Notes under the pieces: generated by a model | Databases searched by the model: none | What the model saw: only the letters and a program-made list of their open reading frames with translations | What the model was told of the DNA's origin: nothing | Origin: Rhodococcoides trifolii | GTDB lineage: Bacteria > Actinomycetota > Actinomycetes > Mycobacteriales > Mycobacteriaceae | Reading direction: 5' to 3' | Assembly (NCBI RefSeq): GCF_014635345.1 | Contig: NZ_BMCU01000004.1 | Span: 62,001-126,000, forward strand | Length of the DNA: 64,000 bases | In this document: piece by piece, positions 57,185 to 64,000 of the stretch | How positions within the stretch are numbered: the first letter of the stretch is position 1 | Layout of the letters: every line of letters begins with the position of its first letter | Made by a program: the position numbers and the translations under genes

Positions 57185-59554
57185 CTATCGGGGCGGCGCC
57201 GTCAGGCCGGGTATCGCCGGAATCGTGATGCCCGGCGGCAGCGCCGGGATCGTGATTCCCGGTGCCGGCGACGGCGGCGCCTCGCGCACCGAACCGTCGC
57301 TGACGTAGATGGTCACCGTCGACCCGGGGATTGCCGATCCGGACGGTGACACGCTCGCCACGGTGCCGGCTCGCTGCGACGACGCGGTGCTCGAGACCTG
57401 AACCTGGAAACCGGCCGCCTGCAGCTGCGCGGTGGCCGAGCTCTGGCTCAGTCCGGCGACGTTGGGGACCTGTCCGTTGGCAGAGCCGCGGACGAACTTC
57501 TGATCGACCGCGGGAAGCGAGATGTCGCCGAAGTTCGTGGCGATCGGTTCCATCGCGTCGAACCAGGTTCGGGCCGGTTCGTTACCGCCGAAGAGGCTGC
57601 CGGATCCACATTGACGCAGCGGGAACGAGCAGATCTCGCTCGGGGTGGGTGAGTCGCCGTAGGTGTAGACGGCGGCCGCGTAGCGGTTGGTGAAGCCCAG
57701 GAACCCGGACGAGCGGTTGGACTCGGTAGTTCCGGTCTTGCCCGACATGGGGAGGTTCCAGCCGACGGATCCTGCCGCGGAGGCCGACGTGCCGCCCGCT
57801 TGGTCGTCCTTGCTCATCGCGACGGCGAGGGTGTTGGCCAGGCCGGGGTCGACCACCTGCTCACATGCCTGCTGAGTGATGGGGACGGGCTTGCCGTACC
57901 GGTCGAAGATCGAGTCGATCGGGTTCGGTGGGCACCACTTGCCGCTGGACGCCAGGGTCGCTGCGACGTTCGACAGTTCGAGCGGGTTCACGTACGTGGG
58001 CCCGAGCGTGAACGAACCGAGATTCTGCGACTTCTGGAAGTCGGCCATGGACTGGTCGTCGCCCTGACCGGCGGACCCGGGATCGGCGTAGGACCGCAGT
58101 CCGAGGCGCACGGCCATGTCGACCGTCGGGGTGACGCCGACGGATTCGATCAGCTTGACGAAGGCCGTGTTGGGCGACTGCGCCAACGCGTCGCTCACCG
58201 ACAGCGAACCCGGATAGTTGCCCGCGTTCGTCACGCAGTACGTCGCGGCGGGGCAACCTCGCGCTCCACCGTCACCGAGACCCTTGACCTCGACGCGGGG
58301 CGGTACCTGGAGGACGGCGCTGGTGCCCAGTCCCTTCTCCATCGCCGCGGCGGTGGTGAAGACCTTGAAGATCGAGCCTGCGCCGTTACCGACCAGTGAA
58401 TGTGGCTGTGGTTGAACGGTTTCGTCGTCGTCGCCATTGAGCCCGTAGGTGCGAGAACTTCCCATCGCGAGCACGCGGTGCGAGTCCTGGCCGGGCGCAA
58501 TCACGTTCATGACGGTCGCGACGCCGCTGACGGTGGGGCTGGTGTTCTCGACCAGAGCGGCCTTGGTGGACGCCTGGACAACCGGATCGAGGGTGGTCTT
58601 GATCAGGTATCCGCCCTTGTCGACCTGTTCCTTGCTGATACCGGCATTCGCGAGGTACTCGAGGGCGTAGTCGCAGAAGAAACCGCGGTCACCGGCCGCG
58701 ATGCAGCCGCGCGGCAGCTGCTCGGGGGTGGGCAGAACACCGAGCGGCTCCGCCTTGGCGGCCTGGATCTCGGCGGCGCGGTCCGGGATGTTCTGGATCA
58801 TCGTGTCGAGCACGGTGTTTCGTCGATCGAGAACGCCCTCTGGGTTGGTGTAGGGGTTCAGGGCCGAGCTGGACTGCACCATTCCGGCGAGCATCGCCGA
58901 CTGCGTGAGGTTGAGCTGGCTCGCATCGATACCGAAGTAGGTACGTGCGGCGTCCTGGATGCCGTAGGAGGAGTTACCGAACGGCACCAGGTTGAGGTAG
59001 CGGGTGAGGATCTCGTCCTTGGTCAGCTTCTTGTCGAGCGTCAGCGCCATGCGGATCTCGCGGATCTTGCGGGCGGGGGTGGTCTCGATGGCTGCGCGAC
59101 GCTCGGCGTCGGTCTTGGCGACGACGAGTAGCTGGTAGTTCTTCACGTACTGCTGATCGAGTGTGGATGCACCCTGCTGAACTTCGCCGCTGGTGGTGTT
59201 GGTGAGAAACGCGCGCAGAGTGCCCTGCCAGTCGACGCCCTGATGCTCGGCGAACCGCCGGTCCTCGATCGAGACGATGGCGAGCTTCATCTCGTTGGAG
59301 ATCCGATCGCTCGGCACCTCGAACCGTCGCTGCTCGTAGAGCCACGCGATGGGATTGCCCGCGACGTCGGTCATCGTGGAGACCGCCGGCACCGTTCCCT
59401 CGACGAGTTCGGCGGAGACGTTGTCCACGGTGTCCGCAGCGCGATTGGACGCGAGTCCGAAGCCTCCGGCCAGAGGGAACATCACCCCGGCCAGCAGCGC
59501 ACCTGCCAGAGCCGAACATCCTGCGAGCCTGGCGACTGTTTTTCCGATCGACAC
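57185..59554 (-). CDS. ponA2: bifunctional penicillin-binding protein with PASTA domain
   Basis: A 789-residue class A penicillin-binding protein that polymerises and cross-links peptidoglycan outside the membrane. An N-terminal membrane segment (residues 10-35) precedes the GT51 glycosyltransferase with catalytic Glu97 (SIEDRRF) and QGASTLDQQYVKN at 127-139. The transpeptidase has SIFK as the active serine motif, SPN as the SxN motif and GKTGTT. One PASTA domain (VPNVAGLSQSSATAQLQAAG) follows, then a Pro/Ile-rich tail. Context with whiB4 and the phosphoesterase matches mycobacterial ponA2 (Rv3682). Confidence 0.95.
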   Translation of the reverse strand: MSIGKTVARLAGCSALAGALLAGVMFPLAGGFGLASNRAADTVDNVSAELVEGTVPAVSTMTDVAGNPIAWLYEQRRFEVPSDRISNEMKLAIVSIEDRRFAEHQGVDWQGTLRAFLTNTTSGEVQQGASTLDQQYVKNYQLLVVAKTDAERRAAIETTPARKIREIRMALTLDKKLTKDEILTRYLNLVPFGNSSYGIQDAARTYFGIDASQLNLTQSAMLAGMVQSSSALNPYTNPEGVLDRRNTVLDTMIQNIPDRAAEIQAAKAEPLGVLPTPEQLPRGCIAAGDRGFFCDYALEYLANAGISKEQVDKGGYLIKTTLDPVVQASTKAALVENTSPTVSGVATVMNVIAPGQDSHRVLAMGSSRTYGLNGDDDETVQPQPHSLVGNGAGSIFKVFTTAAAMEKGLGTSAVLQVPPRVEVKGLGDGGARGCPAATYCVTNAGNYPGSLSVSDALAQSPNTAFVKLIESVGVTPTVDMAVRLGLRSYADPGSAGQGDDQSMADFQKSQNLGSFTLGPTYVNPLELSNVAATLASSGKWCPPNPIDSIFDRYGKPVPITQQACEQVVDPGLANTLAVAMSKDDQAGGTSASAAGSVGWNLPMSGKTGTTESNRSSGFLGFTNRYAAAVYTYGDSPTPSEICSFPLRQCGSGSLFGGNEPARTWFDAMEPIATNFGDISLPAVDQKFVRGSANGQVPNVAGLSQSSATAQLQAAGFQVQVSSTASSQRAGTVASVSPSGSAIPGSTVTIYVSDGSVREAPPSPAPGITIPALPPGITIPAIPGLTAPPR

Positions 59555-59634
59555 GTCTACAAGGTACCTGGGCGGCGGAAATGGGCTAATTCGTCGGCGT
59601 GAGCACGGGCGTACCAGAAAATCGGGCCCCCGGC

Positions 59635-59664
59635 TTGCCTACGTCACAACCTTTACCCTAGATT
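59635..59664 (+). promoter_or_regulatory. whiB4: promoter upstream of whiB4
   Basis: TTGCCT (59635-59640) and TAGATT (59659-59664) are 18 bases apart in the 242-base space between the divergent ponA2 and whiB4 genes. It would give a 5' leader of about 125 bases before the whiB4 ATG. The rest of this space shows no other clear element. Confidence 0.5.
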
Positions 59665-59796
59665 GAAGCTCGACGGTGTGATTCAGCTAACAGTCGCATC
59701 GGAAAGTGGGGCGTCCCGCAGTTCGATGTGCTGCTGAGCTGCTGGAACGCCGGTGAACGTCCTTGGGTGGTGTTCGCAGAGATAGAGGGGTCTTCA

Positions 59797-60120
59797 ATGC
59801 ATACAGAGATGACGAACGCGTCGGTCGAGATCGGCGAAGCGGAGGCGCGTATCGCCTGGGTCGCCAAAGCGCGATGCCGGGGAGTCGACCCCGATCAGTT
59901 GTTCGTCCGGGGGGCGGCCCAGCGCAAGGCAGCGACGATTTGCCGTCACTGCCCCGTGCTGATGCAGTGCGGTGCCGACGCTCTGGACAACCGTGTCGAG
60001 TTCGGCGTGTGGGGCGGCATGACCGAGCGTCAGCGCCGGGCCCTGATCAAGCAGCACCCGGAAGTGGATTCGTGGGCCGAGTTCTTCGAGACCCAACGCC
60101 ACCACCAGGCAGCTATCTGA
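59797..60120 (+). CDS. whiB4: WhiB family redox-sensing transcription factor
   Basis: A 107-residue iron-sulfur regulator. The cluster ligands are Cys27, Cys49, Cys52 and Cys58 (CRHCPVLMQC), followed by the turn GVWGGMTERQRR. ATG 59797 follows an AGGGG site. Position next to ponA2 and the two ATPase genes identifies it with WhiB4 (Rv3681c), which in M. tuberculosis senses oxygen and nitric oxide and tunes the oxidative-stress response. Its 3' side is followed by the 15-bp tandem repeat at 60131-60175. Confidence 0.93.
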   Translation: MHTEMTNASVEIGEAEARIAWVAKARCRGVDPDQLFVRGAAQRKAATICRHCPVLMQCGADALDNRVEFGVWGGMTERQRRALIKQHPEVDSWAEFFETQRHHQAAI

Positions 60121-60130
60121 GATCGGCTTG

Positions 60131-60175
60131 TTCGACCCCGGTCTGCTCGACCCCGGTCTATTCGGCCCTGGTCAG
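60131..60175. repeat. three tandem 15-bp units between whiB4 and the ATPase gene
   Basis: TTCGACCCCGGTCTG, CTCGACCCCGGTCTA and TTCGGCCCTGGTCAG follow one another. The third copy and part of the second encode the last residues and stop of the minus-strand ATPase gene. Confidence 0.75.
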
Positions 60176-61261
60176 CTGGTCGGCCACCGCTCGCAGCGCG
60201 TCCAGATCGGACACCTCGAACGGAAGTGACGGGACACCCACCACCGGAACCTGGGGGTGGGCAGCGGTGAACCGTCGCAGCAGGCCGATCTCGCGCTTGG
60301 CCGTCACTGCCCGGTTGGCGTGCACCCGCAGAATCCCCGCCGTCAACGGGTCACTGTCCTGAAGTTGATCGGCGGCCGTGACGGCATGGTCCGCGGACAA
60401 TCCGCTCAGAGTCGGGTGCGTCCGGTTCAACACCAAGCCCGCGAGTGGCATCTTCTCTTCCGACAGACGGTCGACGAAGAACGACGCCTCACGAAGCGCG
60501 TCCGGCTCCGCGGCGGCAACCACCAAGAAATAGGTGCCGTCCTGGCGCAGCAGGTCGTATGTGTGGCGGGCACGCTCGCGGAACCCGCCGAACATCGAGT
60601 CCAGTGACTGCACGAAAGCCGAAGCGTCCGACAGCATTTCGCTGCCGACGATGGACGAGACGCCGCGCATCGCGAGGCTGACTGCGCCGGTGACGACGCG
60701 GCTGATCCCGCGGCCCGGAGCCATCAACAACTTGATCATGCGCCCGTCGAGGAACGACCCGAGACGCTGCGGTGCATCGAGAAAGTCCAAGGCATTCCGT
60801 GACGGTGGAGTGTCGACGACCACGAGATCCCAGTCGCCGCTCGACGCCAACTGTCCCAACTTTTCCATCGCCATGTACTCCTGCGTGCCCGAAAACGACG
60901 ACGCCACAGTCTGATAGAACGGATTGTCCAGAATCTGGCGTGCCTTGTCGGGGGTCGAGTGCTCGAGCACCATCTCGTCGAACGTGCGCCGCATGTTCAG
61001 CATCATCGCGTGCAGTTCGCCGGTGCCGCTGGGGCCCAGCTTCACCGGCTGCGGATTGTTGTCCAGCTCGCCCACCCCGAGCGCCTGCGCCAGGCGACGG
61101 GCGGGATCGATGGTGAGAACCACGACGCGTCGGCCGTCTTCCGCCGCGCGCAACGCCATCGCCGCCGCCGTGGTGGTCTTGCCGACGCCGCCACTGCCGC
61201 AACAGACGACGATCCGCGTCGACGAATCTTGCAGGATCTTCGATACATCCAACGTTGTCAT
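60158..61261 (-). CDS. ArsA/GET3-like ATPase (Rv3679-like)
   Basis: A 367-residue P-loop ATPase of the ArsA/anion-transporting family. The P-loop with the signature lysine is [18 protein letters not shown] (from residue 20), and [20 protein letters not shown] is the switch II/Walker B region. In M. tuberculosis the equivalent protein forms a heteromer with the neighbouring paralogue (BagAB) and protects against glycerol and other stresses. It is coupled to the upstream paralogue by an ATGA overlap. Arsenite pumping is unlikely, as no ArsB is present. Confidence 0.92.
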   Translation of the reverse strand: MTTLDVSKILQDSSTRIVVCCGSGGVGKTTTAAAMALRAAEDGRRVVVLTIDPARRLAQALGVGELDNNPQPVKLGPSGTGELHAMMLNMRRTFDEMVLEHSTPDKARQILDNPFYQTVASSFSGTQEYMAMEKLGQLASSGDWDLVVVDTPPSRNALDFLDAPQRLGSFLDGRMIKLLMAPGRGISRVVTGAVSLAMRGVSSIVGSEMLSDASAFVQSLDSMFGGFRERARHTYDLLRQDGTYFLVVAAAEPDALREASFFVDRLSEEKMPLAGLVLNRTHPTLSGLSADHAVTAADQLQDSDPLTAGILRVHANRAVTAKREIGLLRRFTAAHPQVPVVGVPSLPFEVSDLDALRAVADQLTRAE

Positions 61262-62268
61262 TTGACGCCCTGTTCGGTCAGCTGCGCGGCGAGTTCGTAG
61301 AGCCCGCCCAGATCCATTCCGTCGGGAAGCATCCTGAGCGCCATGCGCGCCACCTTCAGCTCGTGCAGGCGGCGGGCGCTCTCGTCCTGCGCGGCCAAGG
61401 TCGACGCGTGTTCGATCGACTCGGTCAGCAAACCGGCGAAGTCCTTCTCCGACAACGAGATTCCGGCTTCTTTCAGGCTCGCTTCGACGGTGGCCGCGTC
61501 GATGTTGCCGTCGGCGGCCGCGGCCAGTTGCTCACGGGGGATGAACGATTCCTCCGTGCGGTTGACGATGACGGTCCCCAGTCGGAGATCGGCGGCTTCG
61601 AGCTCGGCGACCGCGTCGGCCGTCTCCTGCACCGGAAGTGCTTCCAGCAGGGTGACCAGGTGCACCAGCGTCTCCTCGGAGTGGAGCAGTCGCACCACGC
61701 CCTCGCTCTGCGAACGGATGGGACCGCCCTTGGCCAGGTCCGACATCGCCTTCGTCACGTCGAGAAAGTTCCCGATGCGGCCCGTCGGTGGTGAGTCGAC
61801 GACCACCTCGTCGTACGCCCTCCTACCCGACTTGTCGGTGCGCACCACGCACTCCTTGACCTTGCCGGTGAGCAACACGTCTCGCAGTCCGGGCGCGATC
61901 GTGGTTGCGAACTCGATTGCACCCACGCGGCGCATGGCGCGCCCGGCGAAGCCGAGGTTGTAGAACATGTCGAGGTACTCGAGGAACGCCGTCTCGATGT
62001 CGACGGCCAGGGCGTAGACCTCACCGCCGCCGTCCGCCGCCGCCACCTTGGTCTCGACCGGTGCGAGCGGGGGAACGTCGAAAAGTTGGGCGATGCCCTG
62101 GCGGCCCTCGACCTCGACCAGCAGAACTTTCCGGCCGCCGGCGGCGAGCGAGAGCGCCAACGCCGCTGCAACGGTCGATTTTCCGGTGCCGCCCTTGCCG
62201 GATACGAAATGCAGGCGAGCCCGGTCGGCCTTGGCGGGCCAACCGGTGGTGTCGACAGTGGAGGTCAC
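61258..62268 (-). CDS. ArsA/GET3-like ATPase (Rv3680-like)
   Basis: A 336-residue paralogue of the next gene. The P-loop is [17 protein letters not shown], and [18 protein letters not shown] and [20 protein letters not shown] are strongly conserved with Rv3680. GTG 62268 is preferred, with GGGA before it and a family-like N-terminus; ATG 62295 would lie only four bases from the divergent gene's start. The two ATPases probably work as one heteromeric complex. Location next to whiB4 suggests a redox or envelope stress role. Confidence 0.91.
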   Translation of the reverse strand: MTSTVDTTGWPAKADRARLHFVSGKGGTGKSTVAAALALSLAAGGRKVLLVEVEGRQGIAQLFDVPPLAPVETKVAAADGGGEVYALAVDIETAFLEYLDMFYNLGFAGRAMRRVGAIEFATTIAPGLRDVLLTGKVKECVVRTDKSGRRAYDEVVVDSPPTGRIGNFLDVTKAMSDLAKGGPIRSQSEGVVRLLHSEETLVHLVTLLEALPVQETADAVAELEAADLRLGTVIVNRTEESFIPREQLAAAADGNIDAATVEASLKEAGISLSEKDFAGLLTESIEHASTLAAQDESARRLHELKVARMALRMLPDGMDLGGLYELAAQLTEQGVK

Positions 62269-62299
62269 AGATCCCAGCGTAGCGATAGGCTTCATCCTC

Positions 62300-62464
62300 A
62301 TGAGCGCATCGACGACGTGGGAATACTTCACCGCCCCCCTGCTGATCCACAACACCAAGACCATCCTCGACAACTTCGGATCCGACGGGTGGGAACTGGT
62401 GACGGTTCTGCCCGGCCCGACGGGCGAGCAGCTGGTCGCGTACTTCAAGCGTCCGAAGAGCTGA
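62300..62464 (+). CDS. DUF4177 small protein (Rv3678A-like)
   Basis: A 54-residue protein (MSASTTWEYFTAPLLIHNTK, ILDNFGSDGWELVTVLPGPT, VAYFKRP). The GWELV motif is the mark of DUF4177, a small beta-rich family of unknown function. It is divergent from the ATPase operon, and only five bases separate its ATG from an alternative start of that gene. The RidA-like gene follows after five bases, so they share a transcript; the same pair exists in M. tuberculosis. Confidence 0.85.
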   Translation: MSASTTWEYFTAPLLIHNTKTILDNFGSDGWELVTVLPGPTGEQLVAYFKRPKS

Positions 62465-62469
62465 CCGCC

Positions 62470-62925
62470 GTGCCCCCCAAGGACAACCTGGCGGCGATGG
62501 GGCTCGAGCTTCCTCCCGTCGTCCCCCCGGTCGCGTCGTACGTTCCCGCGGTGCGGACCGGCTCTCTCGTCTACACCTCGGGTCAACTGCCGATGGTCGA
62601 CGGAAAGCTTCCCCTGGTCGGCAAGGTCGGAGCCGAGGTCACCGCCGAGCAGGCTCAGGACCTCGCGCGTACCTGTGCGTTGAATGCGATCGCCGCGATC
62701 GACGCCCTCGTGGGAATCGACTCGATCGTCAAGGTCGTGAAGGTGGTCGGATTCGTTGCGTCCGCACCGGGATTCACCGGTCAGCCCGGCGTGATCAACG
62801 GTGCATCGAACCTGCTGGGTGACGTGTTCGGCGACGCCGGCGTGCACGCGCGCTCGGCTGTGGGCGTGGCGGAGTTGCCGCTGAACGCACCGGTCGAGGT
62901 GGAGCTCATCGTCGAGGTGGCTTGA
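62470..62925 (+). CDS. RidA family protein (Rv3678c-like)
   Basis: A 151-residue member of the RidA/YjgF/UK114 superfamily, of the longer subgroup. TGSLVYTSGQLPMVDGKLPL, CALNAIAAIDALVG and KVVGFVASAPGFTGQPGVIN are family patterns. RidA proteins hydrolyse reactive enamine or imine intermediates, but the arginine that marks active RidA is not evident near the C-terminus, so this may belong to a subgroup without that activity. It starts at GTG 62470. Its end overlaps the opposing oxidoreductase by 20 bases. Confidence 0.88.
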   Translation: MPPKDNLAAMGLELPPVVPPVASYVPAVRTGSLVYTSGQLPMVDGKLPLVGKVGAEVTAEQAQDLARTCALNAIAAIDALVGIDSIVKVVKVVGFVASAPGFTGQPGVINGASNLLGDVFGDAGVHARSAVGVAELPLNAPVEVELIVEVA

Positions 62926-63772
62926 GGCGGAGCACCTTCTCGATCACTTCCTGTAGATGCAGGCCACGCTGAGCCGAACAGGCGTGGGGCACCCCGGTGC
63001 GCACCGACTCCAGGAATTCGTCGAGCAACACGCGGTAGCACTCCACTGCCGCAGTGGTGCGATCGGACAGTTCGCGAACGCCACCGTCGCCGCTGACGAC
63101 GACCTTCAGCACCGACGGCATCACCGGTGTGCGCATCGACAACACCACGCTCGACGTCTTGTCCTCGTGCGCCAACGTGATCGACCACGTATCGGTTTCG
63201 ACGTCCCGTCGGGTGGACACGACGTCGGTGATGGGGCCAAGCGCGCAATCCAATAGATCGAAGACATGCGGGCCGACGTCCATCAGGGCGCCGCCCTCCT
63301 GACGCCAGGTGGACGACGAATACTCCCCGCCCAGCAGCGCACCGGACAGCCAGGTACCCGTCGCCGCCGCCCAGTCGTGGCCGTCGAGCGAGGCGAGAAA
63401 CTCTCGCGTCTCGGGTGCGAAGCGGCGCGTCAACGTCACCATCGACATCACTCCCGCCCGGTCGACGGCGTCGACGAGGCGTCGTGCGTCGTCGAGAGTG
63501 CCGGCAATCGGCTTGTCGAGCAGGACGTGTTTGCCCCTGTCGAGTGCCTTCGTCGCGAGCTCGGCCTGCACCGTCGGCGGGACTGCGAACGCCACTGCGT
63601 CCACCGCGTCGATCAACGAGTCCACGTCGTCGAACACCTCGGTGCCGAGGTCCTGTGCCTGTTCGGGCCGTCGCGCCCACACCCCGACGAACTCGATGTC
63701 CGGGTGGGCAGTCAACGCCGGTCCGGCTGCAGTGTGTGCCCAGGGGCCGGCGCCGATCACTCCGATTCGCAT
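62906..63772 (-). CDS. Gfo/Idh/MocA family oxidoreductase
   Basis: A 288-residue NAD(P)-dependent oxidoreductase. The N-terminal Rossmann motif is RIGVIGAGPWAHTAAGPALT, the catalytic-lysine motif is KHVLLDKPIAGT, and GGALMDVGPHVFDLLDCALG is the typical C-domain segment. The family acts on sugars, inositols and related compounds; the substrate cannot be named. ATG 63772 begins the conserved domain. It is divergent from the metallo-beta-lactamase-fold gene at 63803, with 30 bases between. Confidence 0.9.
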   Translation of the reverse strand: MRIGVIGAGPWAHTAAGPALTAHPDIEFVGVWARRPEQAQDLGTEVFDDVDSLIDAVDAVAFAVPPTVQAELATKALDRGKHVLLDKPIAGTLDDARRLVDAVDRAGVMSMVTLTRRFAPETREFLASLDGHDWAAATGTWLSGALLGGEYSSSTWRQEGGALMDVGPHVFDLLDCALGPITDVVSTRRDVETDTWSITLAHEDKTSSVVLSMRTPVMPSVLKVVVSGDGGVRELSDRTTAAVECYRVLLDEFLESVRTGVPHACSAQRGLHLQEVIEKVLRLKPPRR

Positions 63773-63802
63773 GGCTTCGACCCTAAACGGATACGGTGAG
63801 GC

Positions 63803-64000
63803 ATGGCCCTCGAACATCCCGCGTACGAGCAGCTGCGTCAGGTGACGCCCACCGCGGCAGTACTTCTCGCACGCAACCCGGGGAAGATGACGCTCGACGG
63901 GACCAACACCTGGGTTCTGCGGGGACCGGACAGTGACGAGGTTGTCATCGTCGATCCGGGCCCACGCAGCCGGGACCACATCGACCTCGTGGCGCAGCAG
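63803..64000 (+). CDS. metallo-beta-lactamase fold hydrolase, N-terminal part
   Basis: The first 66 codons of a gene that runs out of the window. RQVTPTAAVLLARNPGKMTL, GTNTWVL and VIVDPGP match the start of the beta-lactamase-like hydrolases of the Rv3677c group (LACTB2-like). The zinc-binding HxHxDH motif lies beyond the end and cannot be checked. Its place after the RidA-like gene matches the mycobacterial order, where crp follows. GTGAGG just upstream may be the ribosome binding site. The substrate is unknown; antibiotic hydrolysis should not be assumed. Confidence 0.85.
   Translation, partial: MALEHPAYEQLRQVTPTAAVLLARNPGKMTLDGTNTWVLRGPDSDEVVIVDPGPRSRDHIDLVAQQ

Noticed and set aside
60158..62268. 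An arsenic-resistance (ars) locus suggested by the two ArsA-like ATPases.
   Set aside because: There is no ArsB, ArsC or ArsR gene, and the context matches the mycobacterial whiB4-linked ATPase pair of stress function.
63803..64000. A beta-lactam resistance gene.
   Set aside because: The N-terminus matches the Rv3677c-type hydrolases of the metallo-beta-lactamase fold, which are not known lactamases; the active site is outside the window.

Overview
The window is GC-rich actinobacterial DNA, most likely from Rhodococcus or a close relative in the Mycobacteriales. Two blocks keep a gene order known from Mycobacterium tuberculosis. The first is dnaX, CFA synthase, FAD oxidoreductase, SRPBCC protein, YbaB, recR, gatD-murT, leuA, ask, asd (compare Rv3721c to Rv3708c). 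The second is metallophosphoesterase, ponA2, whiB4, two ArsA-like ATPases, DUF4177, RidA-like protein, metallo-beta-lactamase fold (compare Rv3683 to Rv3677c). GTG starts, ATGA overlaps and a WhiB protein fit this assignment. The species is not decided.

Layout. 1-7000: end of a DUF4185-type gene, a HhH-GPD glycosylase, dnaX and the fadA-fadB beta-oxidation pair. 7000-12450: a membrane protein with a 31-residue companion, a divergent two-component system, an Old Yellow Enzyme, and a molybdopterin oxidase with its cytochrome b. 12450-15930: an acyl-CoA ligase-GntR operon divergent from an acyl-CoA dehydrogenase, with an 18-bp perfect palindrome between them. 15930-23400: lipid and redox genes, recR, a hairpin-flanked AbiEi-like gene and gatD-murT (peptidoglycan amidation). 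23400-33000: accessory genes, then leuA with a putative leucine attenuator, and ask-asd. 33000-36440: PspC protein, Rieske oxygenase, IclR regulator, kinase-like protein. 36480-40910: a TetR-monooxygenase-ChoD-like-decarboxylase operon. 41000-45300: catalase, dps, TetR and a Tat-exported cholesterol-oxidase-like enzyme. 45330-48960: GH15, SDR and F420-dependent enzymes. 48970-53650: an AraC regulator followed by a resorcinol/hydroxyquinol operon (rolHMD-like). 53650-64000: an NCS2 permease, SRPBCC protein, tRNA-Pro and the ponA2-whiB4 block.

The genes together describe a soil heterotroph that degrades fatty acids, sterol-like compounds and phenolics, protects itself from peroxide (catalase, Dps, WhiB4), and carries core cell-wall and amino-acid genes. 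The most notable non-coding signals are a leucine-codon leader peptide with mutually exclusive stems before leuA; a dispersed GC-rich repeat (core GGCCGGAGGCC) at gene edges, three times inside reading frames; and a family of terminator-like hairpins sharing GGGTGTGAAAA arms.

No rRNA, CRISPR array, insertion sequence, integrase or prophage gene was seen, and no gene-free stretch exceeds 300 bases.
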